DNA of 64,000 nt. Source: Jiella sonneratiae. Its GTDB lineage: Bacteria; Pseudomonadota; Alphaproteobacteria; Rhizobiales; Rhizobiaceae. Positions 59,203 to 64,000 of this stretch are shown one piece after another. The stretch covers positions 62,001 to 126,000 of the forward strand of contig NZ_JAFMPY010000018.1 in the NCBI RefSeq assembly GCF_017353515.1, given 5' to 3'. Below the pieces are notes generated by a model. That model was not told the DNA's origin. It made no database searches and was given only the letters and a program-made list of their open reading frames with translations. The translations under genes and the position numbers were made by a program. Numbering within the stretch: the first letter of the stretch is position 1; the number at the start of each line of letters is the position of its first letter.

Positions 59203-59738
59203 GGTCTGGTCTCAATTCTCGTCGGCACCATGACGTATCGAGACGCTTGTTTCAAGACCTGTTTTGAGACGAGTTACGTTATGGAATTTGTGCTATCGTA
59301 ACCAGAGACAGGTGCTGTCTCAAAAACGGTCGTTTATGAGAATTCGATCGTGGGTCAGCGTTTGCTCGACCTTTTCGCTATGCCGGTGGTAAATCTTGAT
59401 GGTTTGCGAGCGTCAGCGTTGACCATCAGTGCGATAGGATACTGGCACAAGCTCGGGCTGTTTTATTGCAATCTAATTCGATGTCGCGATTTTCCTGATG
59501 ACGCTGCGAGAGATTCATTAAACTCAGGCGCAATCATGGAGCATTGTTATGTCAAAAAGACATTTATCCAAATATTTGTCTCATAACGATTGGCATATGT
59601 TTAGGCTGCACACCTCATTTCGCGCTTGGAAAAAGTGCCGATAAAATTCATTCTGAAGCGAAGCGTCTTTATGTATTTCATATTAGCAATATTGCCGTTA
59701 ATTATATCTTCTAATCGCGTTTTTCCGCGAGCATATTT
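59203..59738. other. AT-rich gap with possible recombination sites
   Basis: About 535 bases, clearly AT-richer than the rest of the window, without a recognised gene. It holds an inverted repeat (59256-59331) next to the recombinase gene. Near 59671-59730 a stretch reads as a signal-peptide-like MYFILAILPLIISSNRVF in a frame different from the following Sel1 gene. A 78-codon frame at 59350 has no family resemblance. Confidence 0.5.
59256..59331. repeat. Inverted repeat upstream of serine recombinase
   Basis: GACCTGTTTTGAGAC (59256-59270) and GTCTCAAAAACGGTC (59317-59331) are inverted copies with two mismatches, 46 bases apart, 54 bases upstream of the recombinase start. A partial copy (GGTCTCAA) lies at 59209-59216. 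The spacing is like that of subsites in a resolvase res site or autoregulatory operator. Confidence 0.5.
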
Positions 59739-61342
59739 ATGGCCGCAGGACCCATATTATCTTTTGACAGCATGGATCTTTCTCCCGATGTCAATCTGCG
59801 CCGATTGGCCTCTAATCAGGCCAAACCGCCTGCGGATGTTGAAGACGCAGCCGTGATCACTGCTGCCGTGCACCAATGCGACGAATTGGCCGCGTCGCCG
59901 GAAGATGTGCATAAGCCGGCGGACGTGGCTGGGGTCACATATATTATCGGTTTGGAGGCCACCAACGCGGCGATCACGGCCTGCGAGAAAGCCGTCGCCC
60001 TTGACCCGACCAATGTCCGAATTGCCTATGAACTCGGCCGGGCCTTTCAGCAGGGGAGGCAAACTGACAAGGCTTTACGGTGGTACCGCAAAGCTGCCGA
60101 CCAGGGCTATGCCGCGGCACAGGTTGATCTTGCTGCCATCTATGCCCATGGCGATGGCGTTCCTCGCGATGAGGCAAATGCTGCCGTCTGGTATCGCAAG
60201 GCCGCTGAACAGGGGTTGGCCTCGGCGCAGGCCGAACTTGGTGACATTTACGCCCACGGCTGGGGTGTCTCGGAGAACGATGCGCAGGCCGTCCGCTGGT
60301 ATCGCAAGGCCGCCGACCAAGGGCTAGCCTCGGCGCAAGTAAAACTCGGCGAGATGTACGCCGAAGGCCAGGGGGTAGCGAGGGACGAGGCGGAAGCCGT
60401 CCGCTGGTATCGCAAAGCCGCCGAACAGGGTTCTCAGTCGGCGGAACTTCGTCTTGCTGCGATCTACGATGCGGGTCGCGGCGTCGCCAAGGACGAGGCG
60501 GAAGCTGCAGCGTGGTATCGCAAGGCCGCCGAACAGGGCTCGGAGTCCGCCCAAATCAATCTTAGTAGGAGATACGCCACCGGTCGCGGCGTTTCGAAGG
60601 ATCAAGCAACCGCTATCGAATGGTTTCACAGGGCGGCAGAACAGGGTGATCCCGCACCCAATTCATTCTCGGCATGACCTACGCTGTCGGTCACGGCGTT
60701 CCAAAGGACGATTGGCAAGCCATCAATTGGTTGGGAATGGCCGCCGAGCAGGACAATCTCGGCGCAGAATATTTTCTCGGGTTGCTATATGCCAGTAGCG
60801 GCGGCGGACCGGTCGACAATGCGAAAGCGGCCAAGTGGTTCGAAAAGGCGGCCATGCGGAGCGACACGCGCGCGCAATATCGGCTTGGCCTTCTATACAC
60901 ACTTGGTCGTGGCGTTCCTAAAGATGCTACGGAAGCGGCCAAATGGTTTCGCCGCGCGGCCGACGAGCGTGCCGATCAACTGTCTTTTTACGGCAGACTG
61001 TATGATCACGGCCTCGCCATTCCAGAAGATTTCGACAATGACAAGACTGCCAAATTATATCGCGAGGCCATCGATCGGGGGAGGGTCGACGTACTGAGGG
61101 AACTAGGAGACGTTTTTGAGGTCGGGCTGGGTGTCCCGCCCGATTTGGTCGCGGCCGCTGACCTTTACAGGAAGGCCGCGAGCCGAGGAAACGCCGCAGC
61201 GCAATTCAAACTCGGTAGGATGTACTCCCGCGGTACAGGCGTTCCTTTCAACCAAGCGAAAGCCTTCGAGTGCTATCGCAAAGCTGCTGACCAAGGTCAC
61301 CCAGGTGCAGAGGATGCCCTGAAACAGCTTGGCGGGCAATGA
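59739..61342 (+). pseudogene. Sel1-repeat protein gene broken by a frameshift
   Basis: Two overlapping frames (59739-60677 and 60674-61342) together encode about 14 Sel1 repeats. The first ends GDPAPNSFSA-stop, and the second would read AQFILGMTYAVGHGV across the same bases, exactly the next Sel1 repeat. A one-base loss near 60655 therefore split one gene. The first part also has the VHQCDELAAS...TACEKAVALDP module shared with the two ClpP-like proteins of the island but no ClpP domain. A signal-like sequence upstream is out of frame, suggesting further damage. Repeat units look like YRKAAEQG with about 36 residues each. Sel1 proteins act as protein-binding scaffolds. Confidence 0.8.
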
Positions 61343-61405
61343 AAGAAGAATTATGGAAGATTTTGGTTGCGCAGCCCGGCCAATGGGTTATCCTTTCCAT
61401 AAATC

Positions 61406-61975
61406 ATGGACAAAAGTCGCGCCTCTCTCCGCTCCTTCGGCTATGCCCGCGTCTCCACCGTCGGCCAGACCCTCGAGGCTCAGCTCGAGGAGCTGCACGC
61501 CGCCGGATGCACGACCGTCTTCCGCGAAAAGGTCTCCGGCGCCAAGGCCGACCGCAAGGAGCTGAAGAAGCTCCTCGCCACCCTCGGCCCCGGCGATGAG
61601 CTGGTGGTCACCCGCATCGACCGCCTGGCCCGGTCGACCTTCGACATGTTCGCCATCGTCAAGCGCATCGTCGACGCCGGTGCGCGGTTCCGGTCGCTGG
61701 CCCAGCCCTGGGCCGATACCGACGACAGCACCGGCCGCCTGATGCTCGCAGTGCTTGGCGGTCTCGCCGACGTCGAGCGGGATCTGATCAAGACCCGCAC
61801 CGCCGAGGGCCGCGCCCGCGCCAAGGCGCGCGGTGTGAAGATGGGGCGGCGCCCGAAGCTGACGTCGGCCCAAAAGGCCGAAGCGCTCGAACGCAAGGCC
61901 AATGGCGAGCCGCACATGTCGATCGCCCGTTCGTTCAACGTCAGCAACCAGACGATTGGACGGCTGCGGCCATGA
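61406..61975 (+). CDS. Serine recombinase (resolvase/invertase)
   Basis: A 189-residue small serine recombinase. The catalytic Ser is in FGYARVSTVGQTLEAQLEEL. The LVVTRIDRLARSTFDMFAIV Arg cluster, VERDLIKTRTAEGRARAKAR helix and a C-terminal HTH (MSIARSFNVSNQTIGRLRP) are intact. It is clearly different in sequence from the one at 58630, so they are not a duplicated pair. It overlaps the WGR remnant by four bases, an arrangement seen on rhizobial plasmids and islands. Confidence 0.93.
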   Translation: MDKSRASLRSFGYARVSTVGQTLEAQLEELHAAGCTTVFREKVSGAKADRKELKKLLATLGPGDELVVTRIDRLARSTFDMFAIVKRIVDAGARFRSLAQPWADTDDSTGRLMLAVLGGLADVERDLIKTRTAEGRARAKARGVKMGRRPKLTSAQKAEALERKANGEPHMSIARSFNVSNQTIGRLRP

Positions 61976-62236
61976 CGGTGCAGCTGGACCTTATAGACTG
62001 CCTTATGGCCTCCCTGCCGCCGCGCCTCTATCTGTGCCGGATCAATTCCAAGCAGCGCTCGTCGCGCTTCTACGTGCTGGCAATCGAGCCAACGCTGTTC
62101 GGCGGCTATGCCCTCACGCGCGAGCCGGATTGGCCGCGGCGGCCGGGTGATGCGGCAGTTCTTCGCGACGGCCGAGGCCGCCGTGAGGGAGTATGGTCGG
62201 CTCCGTCGGGTAAAGGGGCGCCGCGGCTACGCGTGA
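61972..62236 (+). pseudogene. WGR-domain protein gene with frameshift deletion
   Basis: The gene starts normally (MTVQLDLIDCLMASLPPRLY, then SKQRSSRFYVLAIEPTLFGG). After ALTRE the frame slips: a shifted frame resumes RIGRGGRVMRQFFATAEAA and continues to a TGA at 62234-62236. In intact WGR proteins the joint reads REWGRIGRGGR, so about five bases covering the Trp-Gly codons are missing near 62127. The read-through frame continues to 62280 with unrelated sequence. WGR domains bind nucleic acids; this copy should be inactive. It overlaps the recombinase stop (ATGA). Confidence 0.75.
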
Positions 62237-62372
62237 CGAGACGGGCTTCCTGCGTGGCGGCTTCGCTGGCGCCGAGATGAAACAGACTACAATGGAACTG
62301 TTTCAAACGGTCCGCTGGCCAGTCTAGACTTTCATGGCATGCTCGAAGGTGGGTCCAGGGAGGGATCGAACT

Positions 62373-63752
62373 GTGTGGCTTTCATCGCGGGGGAAGAGCC
62401 AAGTGGCCACGTTGGGCGGATTGGCCTCGGTGATAGCGATATGCATGGTTGCAACCCACGCTTCCGGTAAAACTCAAACCTTTGGTGCCTTCACCATCGA
62501 CGATGCCACTCCGACCGTCATCCGGTTGAAGGGCCAGATCACAGCGCGCGAAAGCTGTAATTTCAGGGCGGCCCTGCGCGCTGCGCCGCAAGCACGGACG
62601 GTGGAACTCGACAGCCCAGGCGGCTCGCTGATCATCGCCCTCGAAATCGCCGACACGATCCTGGACGAACAGCTTTCGACTGTCGTCCCGCAAGACGCCC
62701 AATGTCTCTCCGCCTGCGCCTTCGTCTTCTTCGCGGGCTCAGGGCGTGAGGTGAAGGGCGCGCTCGGCGTTCACCAGATTGCCTCGACGCAGTCGAACGA
62801 CTTTCAGTTCGGGCAGCTGAATTTGTCAGATGCCGCCGACTTCATGAACCGAGCGGGCGTCAGCCCGGGGGTGCTACCCATCATGCTGGTGACGCCGCCG
62901 GATCAGATGCATGTCTTCAGTCAGTCCGAGATCGCGAGCCTTCGGATCAATCGGACGGCGGCGCCGTCCCTTGGCTTGAGCTCGCAGAGACCGGCTGGTC
63001 CGACTCCAGACGAGCCAACGGAAGCTGCGGAAATCGACAAGACAGTCCGGCTTTGTGAGGAGTTGGCGGCAGATCGCTTCGATCCCGCCCGCCCGGCTGG
63101 CGTGAAAGGGGTCTACTTCGAAAAAATCGAGGCCGATCGTGCCGTGCCGGCCTGCCGGGCAGCCCAGGCGGCGCACCCCACAGAACCACGCCTGCAATTT
63201 TTGTTGGGGCGAGCCCTGGATGCGTCTGGCTCGGAGGATGAGGCGGTTGCCTGGTTCCGCAAGGCGGCCGAGCAGGGGGACGCGGAAGGACAAGCTAGCC
63301 TTGGAGCCATGTATTCCGAGGGAACAGGCGTCGAGAAGGACCTGGTGCAGGCAGTCGCTTGGTTCCGCAAGGCCGCCGAGCAGGGCGATACGCGAGGACA
63401 GATCAGCCTTGGTAACATGTACGCGGACGGCACGGGCGTCGAAAAGGATCTGGCACAGGCGGTTGCCTGGTTCCGCAAGGCAGCCGAGCAGGGCGACGCG
63501 AGGGGGCAGACCGCTCTCGGCACCATGTATGCAAATGGTAGGGGCGTCGAGAAGGATCCGGCACAGGCGGTTGCCTGGTATCGCAAGGCGGCCGAGCAAG
63601 GTGATGCACCGATGCAAGCCTATCTAGGTGCTGTGTACTTAAATGGTATTTTGCTGCCAAAAGACGAAATAAAGGCTGAATTCTGGTATCGCAAAGCTGC
63701 AGAACAAGGAGATTACTCTGCAAAATTAGCGCTAGAGCGGATGGGAAAGTAG
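62373..63752 (+). CDS. Exported ClpP-like / Sel1-repeat protein
   Basis: A 459-residue protein related to the fusion at 51202 but without the MltG part. Residues 1-32 form a signal peptide; about 35-195 is the COG3904-type ClpP-like domain with ELDSPGGSLIIALEIAD, Ser113 in QCLSACAFVFF and His134 in LGVHQIAS. About 225-285 is the RLCEELAAD...PACRAAQ module, and about 290-455 holds four to five Sel1 repeats. GTG at 62373 is chosen because GGGAGGG lies nine bases upstream and the signal peptide is good; an ATG at 62334 also fits. The last 45 codons are much more AT-rich than the rest. A periplasmic protease or protein-binding role is likely. Confidence 0.8.
   Translation: MWLSSRGKSQVATLGGLASVIAICMVATHASGKTQTFGAFTIDDATPTVIRLKGQITARESCNFRAALRAAPQARTVELDSPGGSLIIALEIADTILDEQLSTVVPQDAQCLSACAFVFFAGSGREVKGALGVHQIASTQSNDFQFGQLNLSDAADFMNRAGVSPGVLPIMLVTPPDQMHVFSQSEIASLRINRTAAPSLGLSSQRPAGPTPDEPTEAAEIDKTVRLCEELAADRFDPARPAGVKGVYFEKIEADRAVPACRAAQAAHPTEPRLQFLLGRALDASGSEDEAVAWFRKAAEQGDAEGQASLGAMYSEGTGVEKDLVQAVAWFRKAAEQGDTRGQISLGNMYADGTGVEKDLAQAVAWFRKAAEQGDARGQTALGTMYANGRGVEKDPAQAVAWYRKAAEQGDAPMQAYLGAVYLNGILLPKDEIKAEFWYRKAAEQGDYSAKLALERMGK
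63241..63620 (+). repeat. 108-bp tandem repeats inside the Sel1 region
   Basis: The DNA segment beginning GCGGTTGCCTGGTTCCGCAA recurs at about 63243, 63351, 63459 and 63567, a period of 108 bases (36 codons), with few differences between copies. Such near-identical units can recombine and change the number of Sel1 repeats. Confidence 0.75.
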
Positions 63753-64000
63753 CTGACCATGAAAAAAATTGCTTATCCTGTTCCCATCCCATCCCATCCC
63801 ATGCCGCGGCGACGTCAGTCCGGGTTGGCGGCCTGCGGGCCCGCCGAGACTGGTTGAGGTCAGGTCAGAATGGCCTGACCGCGCCCGCAGGGCAAACCAG
63901 CGGGCTCGCAGGCGGTCACCGCCGCGCGGGCCCCCATGTCCATGCGGGAGGCCCGGTTGCGCAGCAAACCCGCGAGACCCGTGGCTCGCGGGCAGGGCAG
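63753..64000. other. Right end of window, no gene recognised
   Basis: About 250 bases. A short tandem TCCCA run lies at 63782-63802. A 7-bp hairpin GGTCAGG/CCTGACC lies at 63858-63880, followed by strongly GC-rich sequence with further inverted repeats. It may be the start of another repeat or element that continues beyond the window. Confidence 0.4.

Larger units (their letters stand above)
48836..64000. mobile_element. Genomic island integrated at tRNA-Phe (right end not seen)
   Basis: From the tRNA-Phe 3' end onward the gene content changes. There is a tyrosine integrase pointing away from the tRNA, an IS5-type element, two serine recombinases, several broken genes, AT-rich gaps (48840-49090, 59210-59740) and no core genes. 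I searched by eye for a second copy of the tRNA 3' end (attR) and did not find one in the window, so the island probably continues past 64000. It has no recognised conjugation genes here. It may also be a composite of several insertions. Confidence 0.65.

Noticed and set aside
59350-59586. A 78-codon plus-strand frame starting with GTG in the AT-rich gap.
   Set aside because: No ribosome site of note, no recognised domain, and the frame is short for an AT-rich region; not enough to call a gene.
62237-62280. Extension of the WGR frame to 62280.
   Set aside because: After the deletion point this frame is out of phase with the conserved protein, so its tail is not real coding sequence.
63241-63620. 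Regularly spaced repeats that could suggest a CRISPR array.
   Set aside because: The period is 108 bases, the units are in frame and encode Sel1 repeats, and there are no spacers or cas genes.
48836-64000. Search for a second att copy of the tRNA-Phe 3' end.
   Set aside because: No convincing repeat of the T-arm and acceptor sequence was found by eye inside the window, so no right boundary is claimed.

Overview
The window looks like the chromosome of a high-GC alphaproteobacterium of the order Hyphomicrobiales (Rhizobiales). The grounds are a petABC operon with a Tat-type Rieske protein, minCDE, a YihY/BrkB protein, a DUF2794 protein, a small heme monooxygenase of the rhizobial HmuQ/HmuD type, a 206-residue GpmA, and palindromic intergenic repeats of the kind common in rhizobia. 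A formaldehyde-activating-enzyme homologue hints at a methylotrophic relative. This placement is inference from gene content only.

Positions 1-6700 are housekeeping: the 3' end of nth, a receiver-only response regulator, an AraC regulator, petABC, a heme-monooxygenase-like gene and apt. Positions 6700-27000 are a catabolic block. A GntR/UTRA regulator is divergent from suyAB-slcC-comC, which is read as 3-sulfolactate desulfonation (SuyAB) with interconversion of the two sulfolactate enantiomers through sulfopyruvate (SlcC, ComC). Next comes a tightly coupled Dpp-type ABC transporter operon that also encodes an M20-fold protein and an ornithine-cyclodeaminase-family dehydrogenase. A minus-strand operon tctC-tctA-tctB-ttuC-HMG-CoA-lyase-like follows (tripartite tricarboxylate transporter plus C4-acid enzymes), flanked by GntR and LysR regulators.

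Positions 27000-48750 are again core: minCDE, an HNH endonuclease, the Fae-like gene, gpmA, dapB, an MsbA-like exporter, a GNAT acetyltransferase, YihY, DUF2794, a Crp/Fnr regulator with a nearby CRP-type palindrome, gltD without gltB beside it, a DUF459 SGNH protein, an MltB-type lytic transglycosylase, galU, a beta-barrel protein, kpsF and a HAD phosphatase.

At 48760 lies tRNA-Phe(GAA), and directly after it a tyrosine integrase, so 48836 to at least 64000 is read as an integrated genomic island whose far end is not in the window. It carries a damaged methyltransferase gene, an IS5-type element, an M20D amidohydrolase, an HWE histidine kinase, two outward-facing serine recombinases, a frameshifted WGR gene and three proteins of one modular family. 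Those three share a CDELAA/Sel1 module. One joins a periplasmic ClpP-like domain to Sel1 and an MltG-type endolytic transglycosylase domain and is followed by an adenylate cyclase gene. One is a ClpP-Sel1 protein. One is a Sel1 gene broken by a frameshift. The ClpP-Sel1-MltG fusion is the most unusual item in the window.
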